Part shown: piece after piece, positions 6,316-13,725 of the stretch
How positions within the stretch are numbered: position 1 is the stretch's first letter
Layout: each line of letters opens with the position of its first letter
Made by a program: the position numbers and the translations under genes
Notes under the pieces: model-generated
Seen by the model: the letters and a program-made list of their open reading frames with translations, nothing else
The model's database searches: none
What the model was told of the DNA's origin: nothing
NCBI GenBank assembly: GCA_938008665.1
Contig: CALLKA010000012.1
Span: forward strand, 1 to 15,241
From: an uncultured Bacteroidota bacterium
GTDB lineage: Bacteria; Bacteroidota; Bacteroidia; Chitinophagales; Chitinophagaceae
Reading direction: 5' to 3'
DNA length: 15,241 nt

Positions 6316-7353
6316 ATGGAGCAATTGTTACAACAAATCGAAGACATTAAAAAGGAAATAGCCGAAGCCACAGGTGCTAGTTCTGCTGAGGTGGAAGCAT
6401 TCCGAATTAAATACTTGGGAACCAAAGGTTTGGTGAAACAAATTATGGGGGAGATGAAAAATGTGCCCAACGAACAAAAAAAAGAATTCGGACAAATCTT
6501 AAATGCTTTTAAAATTGCAGCCGAAGAAAAATTAGAAATATTATTAGCAGGTTTAGGCGAAGCAGATGACAATAGTGCAAGTATCGATATGAGTTTGCCT
6601 GGCGATGAAATAACAGTGGGCACCAGACATCCTTTAAATTTAGTGCGCAATCAAATGGTTTCTATTTTTAAAAGACTAGGATTTGCAGTTGCAGAAGGTC
6701 CAGAGATTGAAGATGATTGGCACAATTTTGGTGCCATGAATTTACCAGCCGATCATCCAGCGCGTGATATGCAGGATACCTTTTATGTGAAAGAAGCTAC
6801 AGATGAAAGTGCTGCATGGTTATTGCGAACACATACCAGTAGTGTACAAGCGCGCGTGATGGAAACACAAAAACCACCAATTCGAGTGATATGTCCAGGC
6901 CGTGTTTATCGCAATGAAACAATATCAGCGCGCGCGCATTGTTTTTTTCACCAAGTAGAAGGATTATATATTGATGAAAATGTAAGCTTTGCCGATTTAA
7001 AACAAACACTTTATTTTTTCGTACAAGAAATGTTTGGTAAGGATGTGAAAGTAAGATTCCGTCCAAGTTATTTTCCGTTTACGGAGCCAAGTGCGGAGAT
7101 GGATATCAGTTGCCAAATTTGTAGTGGCAAAGGATGTAATATTTGTAAGCACACCGGATGGGTTGAAATTTTAGGAAGCGGAATGGTACATCCCAATGTG
7201 TTAAAAAACTTTGACATTGATCCTGAAAAGTATACGGGCTTTGCCTTTGGTATGGGCGTTGAAAGAATTGCTCAATTAAAATACCAGGTAAACGATTTGC
7301 GTTTGTATTCACAAAATGACTTACGCTTTTTGCAACAGTTCAAGAGCGTTTAG
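6316..7353 (+). CDS. pheS: phenylalanyl-tRNA synthetase alpha subunit
   Basis: This 345-residue catalytic subunit of the alpha2-beta2 enzyme charges tRNA-Phe with phenylalanine in the cytoplasm. The N-terminal coiled coil that contacts tRNA spans about residues 1-90 (with IKYLGTKGLVKQIM). The class II synthetase core follows: HPLNLV, GFAVAEGPEIEDDWHNFGAMN, motif 2 around RVYRNETISARAHCFFHQVEGLYID, RFRPSYFPFTEPSAEMDI, and motif 3 FAFGMGVERIAQLKY. A C-x2-C-x4-C-x2-C set (C266, C269, C274, C277) precedes WVEILGSGMVHP; this Cys-rich insert is common in Bacteroidota and other PheS proteins. pheT is not next to it, which is common outside the gamma-proteobacteria. It stops 16 bases before the convergent higA stop, with no terminator between. 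Confidence 0.97.
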   Translation: MEQLLQQIEDIKKEIAEATGASSAEVEAFRIKYLGTKGLVKQIMGEMKNVPNEQKKEFGQILNAFKIAAEEKLEILLAGLGEADDNSASIDMSLPGDEITVGTRHPLNLVRNQMVSIFKRLGFAVAEGPEIEDDWHNFGAMNLPADHPARDMQDTFYVKEATDESAAWLLRTHTSSVQARVMETQKPPIRVICPGRVYRNETISARAHCFFHQVEGLYIDENVSFADLKQTLYFFVQEMFGKDVKVRFRPSYFPFTEPSAEMDISCQICSGKGCNICKHTGWVEILGSGMVHPNVLKNFDIDPEKYTGFAFGMGVERIAQLKYQVNDLRLYSQNDLRFLQQFKSV

Positions 7354-7369
7354 CAAAATAAATTTATTA

Positions 7370-7672
7370 TTAAGCTATTTGAGCTTGTTTATAGGGCTTT
7401 AGCTTAATATTTTCCCAATTGCTTTCTGCTTCCCTGAGGTCATAAGTAGCCTGCATTCTTACCCAAAGCGCAGCGTTTCCACCAAATACTTTTGCTATTC
7501 TTAAGGCCATCATCGGACTCATGCCCGCTTTTTCATTTACTAAGTTGGATATGGCAGGACGCGTAACGCCTAGCATTTCAGCTACCTCGGTAATTGTTAA
7601 TCCGTAGGCATTAATTATTTCTTCTCTAAATAATTCACCAGGATGTGTATTATGTTTAATTTTTCTGTTCAT
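7370..7672 (-). CDS. higA: HigA-type antitoxin (XRE helix-turn-helix)
   Basis: This 100-residue protein matches the HigA/VapI family. The family hallmark HPGELFREEIINAYGLT is at about residues 10-26. A helix-turn-helix follows at about 26-55 (TITEVAEMLGVTRPAISNLVNEKAGMS), and then the family's MALRIAKVFGGNAALWVRMQATYDL. It should bind the operator upstream of higB and neutralise the HigB toxin. As in typical higBA loci, and opposite to mazEF, the antitoxin is the second gene; it starts 9 bases after the toxin stop. Its stop is 16 bases from the pheS stop. Start at ATG 7672 is the only sensible one. Complete and intact. Confidence 0.95.
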   Translation of the reverse strand: MNRKIKHNTHPGELFREEIINAYGLTITEVAEMLGVTRPAISNLVNEKAGMSPMMALRIAKVFGGNAALWVRMQATYDLREAESNWENIKLKPYKQAQIA

Positions 7673-7681
7673 TGTTTTTTA

Positions 7682-7966
7682 TTAATGATAATCAAGATAA
7701 TCAACGTCTATAATATTTTTTCCATCAAATTTGAAAATAATTCTCCAATTTTCTTTTACAGTAATACTCCAAAATCCAATATGGCTTCCTCTTAACTTAT
7801 GTGTGTTCCAACTTTTAAAAGGAAAAAGATCTTCTGGTATTTCGTTGGCATCATTCAAAGTGTCTAATATGAGTCGAATTTTATTTTTTTGATCGGAGGG
7901 CAGCTTTCCGCTTAACCCCTTTGTCCAAAATTCTTTCAAAGCTTTGTGCTTAATATTGACAATCAT
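7682..7966 (-). CDS. higB: HigB-like (RelE/ParE superfamily) toxin
   Basis: This 94-residue protein fits the HigB / plasmid maintenance killer family of ribosome-dependent mRNA interferases. Family features seen: IKHKALKEFWTKG near the N-terminus, KIRLILDTLNDA in the middle, then the core HKLRGSHIGFWSITVKENWRIIFKFDG with the conserved Leu-Arg-Gly and Asn-Trp-Arg-Ile, and an acidic VDYLDYH end. Basic residues needed for RNA cleavage (Lys/Arg/His) are present, so it looks active. It is the first gene of higBA. The ATG (7966-7964) directly follows the palindromic operator, and a transcript from the predicted promoter would be almost leaderless. No truncation is seen. Confidence 0.93.
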   Translation of the reverse strand: MIVNIKHKALKEFWTKGLSGKLPSDQKNKIRLILDTLNDANEIPEDLFPFKSWNTHKLRGSHIGFWSITVKENWRIIFKFDGKNIIDVDYLDYH

Positions 7967-7967
7967 A

Positions 7968-7992
7968 TAGTGTAAAGTTACACTTTACACTA
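7968..7992 (-). promoter_or_regulatory. higBA operator and promoter
   Basis: TAGTGTAAAG (7968-7977) and CTTTACACTA (7983-7992) form a perfect 10-base inverted repeat with a 5-base centre. It ends one base before the higB start codon. On the - strand it contains TAACTTTA (7980-7973), a 7-of-8 match to the -7 element, and a TTG 16 bases upstream could be the -33 element. HigA-type repressors bind such palindromes, so this is very likely the autoregulatory operator. The predicted transcript start falls at about 7967, on the start codon. Confidence 0.75.
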
Positions 7993-8027
7993 ATAGCAAT
8001 AAAATAAATAAAATCCCACCAAATGGC

Positions 8028-8035
8028 TATATTTG
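8028..8035 (+). promoter_or_regulatory. -7 element of recO
   Basis: TATATTTG matches the TAnnTTTG consensus exactly and lies 16 bases before the recO ATG, giving a leader of roughly 10 bases. No TTG occurs at the expected -33 distance. It is divergent from the higBA promoter across about 85 bases. Confidence 0.5.
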
Positions 8036-8051
8036 TTTTAGTATTTAATCT

Positions 8052-8786
8052 ATGTTACATAACACCAAGGGTATTGTATTACGTGTCACCAAATATGGGG
8101 ATACAAGTATTATTATGTCAGCGTATACGGAACTTTTTGGTTTACAACAATACATCATCAAAGGGGCTAGGGTAACCAGTAAAAAAGGGGCCAATAAGGG
8201 CGTGTTTTATCAACCCGCTGCTATATTGCAAATGGAAGTGTATCATACACCCATGAAAGCGATGCAAATGGTGAAGGAAGTGAGTTGGGATTATGTATAT
8301 CAAACTGTGTATTCCGATGTGCTCCGCAATGCAGTTGCACTATATATAGTAGAAGTATTGCAACAAACCATGCAGCCGGAACCGCACCCTGAAATGTTTT
8401 ATTTAATTGAGGATACGTTTAAACAACTCGACAAAGGTGGCGCAGGTTTGGTCAGTAATTTGCCTATATATTTTTTAATACATTTAAGTCAAACCATGGG
8501 ATTTGGTTTGCAAGGAAAGTATAGCGAAGAAACGCCCATACTTGATATTAAGGAAGGGGAGTTTGTATCCAAGCCACCAGCGCATCCTTATTATTTGGAA
8601 GCACAAACTGCACAGGTAGCTTCTACTTTTTTAGCTGTACAATTTTATAATGATTTAGAAACGATCTCCCTAAGCGGCGGACAAAGAAAAAAAATATTAG
8701 AACTATTCCAGTTGTCACTCAGCTGGCATTATAAAAAGTTCAGTGAAATTAAGTCACTGCCTATTTTGCAATCCATCTTGCATTAG
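8052..8786 (+). CDS. recO: DNA repair protein RecO
   Basis: RecO works with RecR to load RecA on single-stranded DNA coated with SSB, in the RecF pathway of recombinational repair. The 244-residue length is normal. The N-terminal OB-fold domain (about 1-80) starts with the family pattern MLHNTKGIVLRVTKYGDTSIIMSAYTELFGLQQYIIKGAR. The helical C-terminal domain follows (FYLIEDTFKQLD, LPIYFLIHLSQTMGFGLQG, ending in LSLSWHYKKFSEIKSLPIL). The Cys-rich zinc site seen in some RecO proteins is absent here, as I expect for this phylum. Start at ATG 8052 fits both the family N-terminus and the -7 element. It is convergent with the GH20 gene across 95 bases. Confidence 0.92.
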   Translation: MLHNTKGIVLRVTKYGDTSIIMSAYTELFGLQQYIIKGARVTSKKGANKGVFYQPAAILQMEVYHTPMKAMQMVKEVSWDYVYQTVYSDVLRNAVALYIVEVLQQTMQPEPHPEMFYLIEDTFKQLDKGGAGLVSNLPIYFLIHLSQTMGFGLQGKYSEETPILDIKEGEFVSKPPAHPYYLEAQTAQVASTFLAVQFYNDLETISLSGGQRKKILELFQLSLSWHYKKFSEIKSLPILQSILH

Positions 8787-8881
8787 TATTACTGACCCAA
8801 ATAAATAGTATAATAAATATTACAAGTAAGCGTATACAATTAAGTAATAATGACGCTTGTACTATTAAGTATTACCGCAAC
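8787..8881. other. non-coding gap between convergent recO and GH20 genes
   Basis: Both genes end here, but no strong terminator is seen. The best structure is an imperfect inverted repeat: AATAtTACAAG at 8816-8826 against CTTGTAcTATT at 8856-8866, with one mismatch and a 29-base loop. A competing short pairing (AAGCG/CGCTT) lies inside it. Neither is followed by a clean T run. Confidence 0.35.
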
Positions 8882-11176
8882 TTAATTCACAATCACTTCA
8901 TCTGTGAATAAAAATTGTCTTCGGGAATTATCAGCTTGCACGCGAATATACCTAGCCGATGTATTTTTAAAGCTGGATTCAAAAGTTTTAAATGAAAGTT
9001 TTCGCTCCGTATCAGGGATATTATTTTCAACTTTTATTGGCGTACTAAAATTAATACCATCATTGGAGAATGAATAGGATACCGACTTAGGCATATACAC
9101 ACCAGCCCCTATATATTGCATAAAGCGAAGCCCAATTTTATTTAAGGGGGTAATACTATCCATATCTACCACCACATCAAAATCAATTAAATAGCCCAAC
9201 CATTGTTTATCTGAATAGGTAATACTTCCAATGATACCATTCGTTAGCGTAGATTCAGTTTGTGCAGGATAGCTTTTATCCCAAAGGGTATTGAACTTTA
9301 CTTTTTTACCAATCGCTTTATGGTAATTGGAAAAATAAGTAGTGGGCTCATGAACCACGCCATCATTGGTGATGACGGAAGCTTTAATAGTTACTTCGCC
9401 ACCTAAATAAATGGGCTGTTCATATTTTAATGAATTGATGGAAGGTGCTGATCCATCAATGGTGTATCTGATATTGGCATTAAAAATTTCAGAAGTAAAA
9501 CTTATTTTATTTTTTTGTTCATTCATGTCAGGTGCTGAAAAAACTTCAACAATCGTGGATGGTCGGTAGTAGTTGACATTTAATTTTTGCAATAATAAAT
9601 AATGACTTTGTAAGCGACTACTAAAATTGTCAAAGTTTTTATTTTCAACAGGGGTCCATCCAACCTCACTTAAAGCAATGGCCCTTGGAAATGACATGTA
9701 TTCAAGATGGGTGGTGCTAGGAATATATTCTGACCATAATTGCCCCTGTGTGCCTTTGATATATTTTTGTTTGTCAAGGGCAAGTACTGCTGGCACTGGA
9801 TTGTAATTGTACACGCGTTTCATAGGTAAGTAACCACCAATAGCTTCAGGTTGCGTGGAAGGAATATTTTGATAAGCATCAAAATAAGTTTCGCCACCAG
9901 GTGTCATGATTACATCGTGATTTTCATTGGCCGCTTGAATGCCTCCTTTTTCGCCTCTCCAACTCATCACTGTTGCATTCGGACTCAAGCCCCCTTCTAT
10001 AATTTCATCCCAGCCCAATAAATTTCTATTGTTTTTATTTAAAAACTTTTCAACTCGCTTCACCAAATAACTTTGTAGCTCATCCTCATTTTTTAAGGAT
10101 TCATTTTTTATTCTTTGCTGACACTTGGGACATTTTTTCCAAGCGCCTTTGCCCGCTTCGTCGCCACCAATATGAATGTATTTGGAAGGGAAGATGGCCA
10201 TTACCTCGGTCAATACTTTTTCAATAAATTCAAAGCTCGCTTCATTTCCTGCACAAAACACATCATTCACATAAGGTTTACCGGAGCAAGAAAGTTCAGG
10301 GTAAGCAGCTAATACTTCCTCAGAATGTCCTGGCATTTCAATTTCTGGAATCACCGTTATACCGCGTGCACTTGCATAGGCCACAATATCCTTGGCTTGG
10401 ACCTGTGTGTAATAACCACCATAGGCGTTGGGGTCCCCTTCCGATAAATACTTTCGTTCATTATTCCACCAACTTTTCCAATCGTTATGTGTTCGGAATG
10501 CAGCCATGGAAGTTAATTTAGGGTAGCTATTTATTTGTAATCGCCAACCGGGTCCGTCGGTTAAATGCCAATGAAAAGTATTGAACTTATACAAAGCCAT
10601 GATGTCCAAATACTTTTTAATAAAACTAATTGGATAAAAATTTCTTGAAACATCCATATGCATACCACGGTATTCAAATCTTGGACTATCTATAATGGTA
10701 CCACAAGGAATTTGCTGTGCATTTTTTTGTAACAATTGAATTTGCACTAAAGTGCTTGTGGCTAATAAAGCCCCTTGAATATTTTTTGCTTTAACTACTA
10801 TTGTATTAGGGGCTATAGTAATAGCATAACCTTCTTTTGCAATTTTATCCGCACTGCCTGCAAGTATATATTTTATTTTAGTTCCTTGTTTATTAGATGT
10901 AAAATTGTAATTGCTTAATTGACTTTGCAATAGTTGTTTGGCATGCAGGAGTGAAGCAGGTGTTTCAATAATGGTGTTACGATAAAAAGTAAATACACCT
11001 AGGGCTTCTTTTACCGATACCGGCTTTGGAATAATATTCGTTAAGGAAGTGGTCGTTGGACTTATAATGACGCTTGCAGTTTGTTTGGCTGCACTTGTAG
11101 ATTGCGCAAGAGCCTGTTGGAATACCATCACCATTAAAAAAAGTACAGCTACTAAAATGCTACCTATTTTTTTCAT
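8882..11176 (-). CDS. GH20 beta-N-acetylhexosaminidase with C-terminal accessory domains
   Basis: This 764-residue exported enzyme should release terminal N-acetylglucosamine or N-acetylgalactosamine from glycans by substrate-assisted catalysis. A signal peptide spans about 1-24 (hydrophobic core, then ALAQ). The GH20 N-terminal alpha/beta domain (about 45-165) is followed by the catalytic barrel (about 168-520). Hallmarks are YRGMHMDVSRNFYP, FHWHLTDGPGWR, PEIEMPGHS, and the catalytic Asp-Glu pair D339-E340 in HIGGDEAGKG. After the barrel come a chitobiase-type C-terminal segment (about 545-600, FNANIRYTIDGS) and a discoidin-like F5/8 type C domain up to the end (SARYIRVQADNS), probably for carbohydrate binding. 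It lies 26 bases after the barrel-protein gene and is probably co-transcribed with it. Whether it is periplasmic or surface-exposed cannot be told; there is no lipobox. Confidence 0.95.
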   Translation of the reverse strand: MKKIGSILVAVLFLMVMVFQQALAQSTSAAKQTASVIISPTTTSLTNIIPKPVSVKEALGVFTFYRNTIIETPASLLHAKQLLQSQLSNYNFTSNKQGTKIKYILAGSADKIAKEGYAITIAPNTIVVKAKNIQGALLATSTLVQIQLLQKNAQQIPCGTIIDSPRFEYRGMHMDVSRNFYPISFIKKYLDIMALYKFNTFHWHLTDGPGWRLQINSYPKLTSMAAFRTHNDWKSWWNNERKYLSEGDPNAYGGYYTQVQAKDIVAYASARGITVIPEIEMPGHSEEVLAAYPELSCSGKPYVNDVFCAGNEASFEFIEKVLTEVMAIFPSKYIHIGGDEAGKGAWKKCPKCQQRIKNESLKNEDELQSYLVKRVEKFLNKNNRNLLGWDEIIEGGLSPNATVMSWRGEKGGIQAANENHDVIMTPGGETYFDAYQNIPSTQPEAIGGYLPMKRVYNYNPVPAVLALDKQKYIKGTQGQLWSEYIPSTTHLEYMSFPRAIALSEVGWTPVENKNFDNFSSRLQSHYLLLQKLNVNYYRPSTIVEVFSAPDMNEQKNKISFTSEIFNANIRYTIDGSAPSINSLKYEQPIYLGGEVTIKASVITNDGVVHEPTTYFSNYHKAIGKKVKFNTLWDKSYPAQTESTLTNGIIGSITYSDKQWLGYLIDFDVVVDMDSITPLNKIGLRFMQYIGAGVYMPKSVSYSFSNDGINFSTPIKVENNIPDTERKLSFKTFESSFKNTSARYIRVQADNSRRQFLFTDEVIVN

Positions 11177-11202
11177 CGTAAAAAATATTATTAATTAAAA
11201 AT

Positions 11203-13668
11203 TTAAAATTCTTTTTCAGCCATATCACTCACAGGAAGAATTATTTTTCTATTTCGTTTTGACATGTTAAAGCTTAATGAAAATTGTATTTGGTCTGTTT
11301 CGTAAATATAATTAGTTGTGGTATAAAAATTAGATCCTCGAGTCGTAATTCTTTGTCTGTTAGCAGTATTAGCTCCCATATCTATATTAAGCCATTGCAT
11401 TTGAAAGGACCATCGTTGGTCTATGCTGGTTTTTTTAAGTGACAAATGAGGGGTAAAAAAAGCGCCGTCTTCCCCCTGTGCTGTAATTCTGTTTGATAAA
11501 TAATTGATAGATAGCTGAAGGGCAAGTCCCTTTTGAATCTTAAAACTTTGCGTACTATTTAGGCTATAAATAGTACTCGCGTTGCTAACATTAACCGCCC
11601 CATCAAATAGGGTTCCTTCAATTTTATAACGATATACATTTCCACTCATCACGGATTGCCAATTAGGCGTAATGGTATTGGTTACATTCACTTCCATCCC
11701 AATTTGTAATGCCTTAGAGGCATTGGTAAATACCCTATTTAATATGGTGTCATTAAATACTTTATTTACCCGTTGAATTGGATTTTTGATGTCTTGACGA
11801 TATATCGTAAAATTCAAATTGCCTTTCTGCCAACTTTTTTCAAGTCCCATTTCTAATGCCCCAGTAAGTTCGGGAAGTAAGTTTGGATCCCCTTGTTCGA
11901 GTGTTTCCGCATGCTCTCTTTCAGGTAAGGGGTTGAGTTCAAAGTTATTCGTTCTTTTAACGCGTCGCGTGTAACTGGTTTTAAGAACCAATTTATCTTT
12001 TGCATCATAACGGAAAATAAAGCTAGGGAATAGGCTAGGAAGTATTAATTCATTTTGTGTGTTATTATTGGAAAATGCAAGTGTTCTAACTAAGTGCTCG
12101 GCCCTTAATCCAAATTGTTTGTATAATTTATTTTGCTTTTCACTGTATTGTATATAACCCGCATGTATATTGTTATTCACCTTTAAATCGCTTGAAAATA
12201 TCGGATCAATCACAAAATGATTCATTCCCAAATTTTTATAGGCGTATTCAAAGTTGCCATTTTGTTGGTCATTTCTAAATTGATACCCTATATTAAAAGT
12301 ACCCCTGTTGTTTTTTAATGTATAATCAGTTTTAAATCTGATTGCATTTAACGGATTGGAACTTGGGTTACTAGTTTCTTGAAAAAGAAGTGACTTGCTA
12401 ATATTGTTAAAATTTTTATTAATAGTAAGCCCTGTTAAATTGGCCCCCTCATATTGCAATGAAAAATTGATCTTAGCTTTCCCTGAAAGTTTGTGATCGT
12501 AACCAATATTTGCTAACGAAAACATGGCTTCTTTGTCCTGCGTATTTTCATTGAAATAATCAAAACTCGTAACCGCGCCTGTTGCAATTACACGATGCTT
12601 AATATTATATAACAAATCTGCTACCCTACTTTGAAATCTATTTCCAATGTATACACCCGCTTCCCATCTGTTTCCTAATTTTGTATCATGTCCAATAGCA
12701 ATGCGACCCCCACTATTATATTTTTTAAAACTCCTTTCTCCATTGGAAGGGAAACTAGTAAACACGCCATTGATCGTAGTATTTACATCCCCTTCCCGAT
12801 AACCAGCAATATCATTTCTCAAATAATTAAAACCTAAGTTCACATCCCATTTATTTTTTCTATATCCTGCACTCACATCAAACGAACCTCTTTGTGGCTG
12901 CGCGTATCTTTTATTATCAAAATTATTGAATGGCTTAGCACCATACATCACACTTGATTGCACCATCCAACCCAGCTCCAATGCTGTTTTGGTTACAACA
13001 TTGATGATGCCACTTTTACCATCCGCATCATAACTGGCCCCTGGACTCGTAATCACTTCAATGTTTTCAATGGAGGCAGCGGAAAGTTGTGCTAATATAT
13101 AACTTGGATCGCCCGCGGATGGCTTGCCATTAATCATGACTTGAAAACTACCAGAACCACGTAAACTGATTTCACCCAATCCATTGACTGAAACAGCCGG
13201 CAAATTTTTTATTAAATCAATACCATTTCCATTAGCTGCATTTGCAAATTGCCCTGCGCTAAAAACCTGTTTGTCAACTTTTAAATTAACAGGTGATTTT
13301 TTTCCTACAACCATCACTTCTGTTAATGAATATTGGTTATTCTGCAAATTAATATCACCTAAGTCAATCATTTTTTTACTCGGGGATAAAAAAATAGTCC
13401 TAGATCCAAACTGAATAAAGGAAATAATTAAATACGCATTAGGAGTTATATTTTTTTCAAACAAAAACTTTCCTTCAATATCGGATAAAGTTTGAAATAC
13501 TTTAATACCAGCACTGTCGTATAAGCTTATGCTAGCACCTTCCATGGCTTTACCTTTATTATCAAGTATACGGCCTTGGATAGTGGTTGTTTGTCCAAAC
13601 ACATGCGTTGTTAAACATAAAAAAAGCAAACAACTTATTATAGCAAATCGAAGGGGCGTTAATTTCAT
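11203..13668 (-). CDS. outer-membrane beta-barrel protein, TonB-receptor-like
   Basis: This 821-residue protein has a signal peptide (about 1-25, ending VFGQ) and a carboxypeptidase-regulatory-like Ig-fold domain (about 28-110; TIQGRILDNKGKAMEGASISLYDSAG). A TonB-receptor plug domain follows (about 125-225; IDLIKNLPAVSVNGLGEISLRG, then VMINGKPS and IEVITSPGASYDADGKSGIINVV). The rest (about 230-821) has alternating aromatic/polar strands of an outer-membrane barrel. This is the organisation of the 'outer membrane beta-barrel family' (OMP_b-brl_3) rather than a SusC protein. No SusD partner is adjacent. It may import or sense an oligosaccharide freed by the GH20 enzyme encoded next. I see no TonB box, so energy coupling is uncertain. 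The ATG at 13668 fits the signal peptide; a perfect inverted repeat lies upstream. Confidence 0.9.
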   Translation of the reverse strand: MKLTPLRFAIISCLLFLCLTTHVFGQTTTIQGRILDNKGKAMEGASISLYDSAGIKVFQTLSDIEGKFLFEKNITPNAYLIISFIQFGSRTIFLSPSKKMIDLGDINLQNNQYSLTEVMVVGKKSPVNLKVDKQVFSAGQFANAANGNGIDLIKNLPAVSVNGLGEISLRGSGSFQVMINGKPSAGDPSYILAQLSAASIENIEVITSPGASYDADGKSGIINVVTKTALELGWMVQSSVMYGAKPFNNFDNKRYAQPQRGSFDVSAGYRKNKWDVNLGFNYLRNDIAGYREGDVNTTINGVFTSFPSNGERSFKKYNSGGRIAIGHDTKLGNRWEAGVYIGNRFQSRVADLLYNIKHRVIATGAVTSFDYFNENTQDKEAMFSLANIGYDHKLSGKAKINFSLQYEGANLTGLTINKNFNNISKSLLFQETSNPSSNPLNAIRFKTDYTLKNNRGTFNIGYQFRNDQQNGNFEYAYKNLGMNHFVIDPIFSSDLKVNNNIHAGYIQYSEKQNKLYKQFGLRAEHLVRTLAFSNNNTQNELILPSLFPSFIFRYDAKDKLVLKTSYTRRVKRTNNFELNPLPEREHAETLEQGDPNLLPELTGALEMGLEKSWQKGNLNFTIYRQDIKNPIQRVNKVFNDTILNRVFTNASKALQIGMEVNVTNTITPNWQSVMSGNVYRYKIEGTLFDGAVNVSNASTIYSLNSTQSFKIQKGLALQLSINYLSNRITAQGEDGAFFTPHLSLKKTSIDQRWSFQMQWLNIDMGANTANRQRITTRGSNFYTTTNYIYETDQIQFSLSFNMSKRNRKIILPVSDMAEKEF

Positions 13669-13692
13669 ATATATTTATAGGGATCAGATAAA

Positions 13693-13717
13693 GTATTAAT
13701 AAAATGATTATTAATAC
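13693..13717. promoter_or_regulatory. perfect inverted repeat upstream of the barrel-GH20 unit
   Basis: GTATTAATAA (13693-13702) and TTATTAATAC (13708-13717) form a perfect 10-base inverted repeat with a 5-base centre, between the amidohydrolase stop and the barrel-protein start. It could be a regulator binding site for the barrel-GH20 unit. It is almost wholly A+T and lacks a T run, so a terminator role is less likely. Chance in AT-rich DNA cannot be excluded. Confidence 0.4.
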
Positions 13718-13725
13718 AATTTTAT

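Noticed and set aside
6217..6324. N-terminal extension of the DUF4290 gene to 6324
   Set aside because: The extra 36 residues would cover both divergent promoters and overlap pheS, and an exact -7 element lies just before the ATG at 6216.
6928..6940. CGCGCGCGC alternating run in pheS
   Set aside because: It encodes the conserved Ser-Ala-Arg-Ala-His of motif 2, so it is coding sequence and not a separate element.
10115..10312. + strand frame inside the GH20 gene
   Set aside because: It is the complement of the catalytic region of GH20 and shows no protein-like features of its own.
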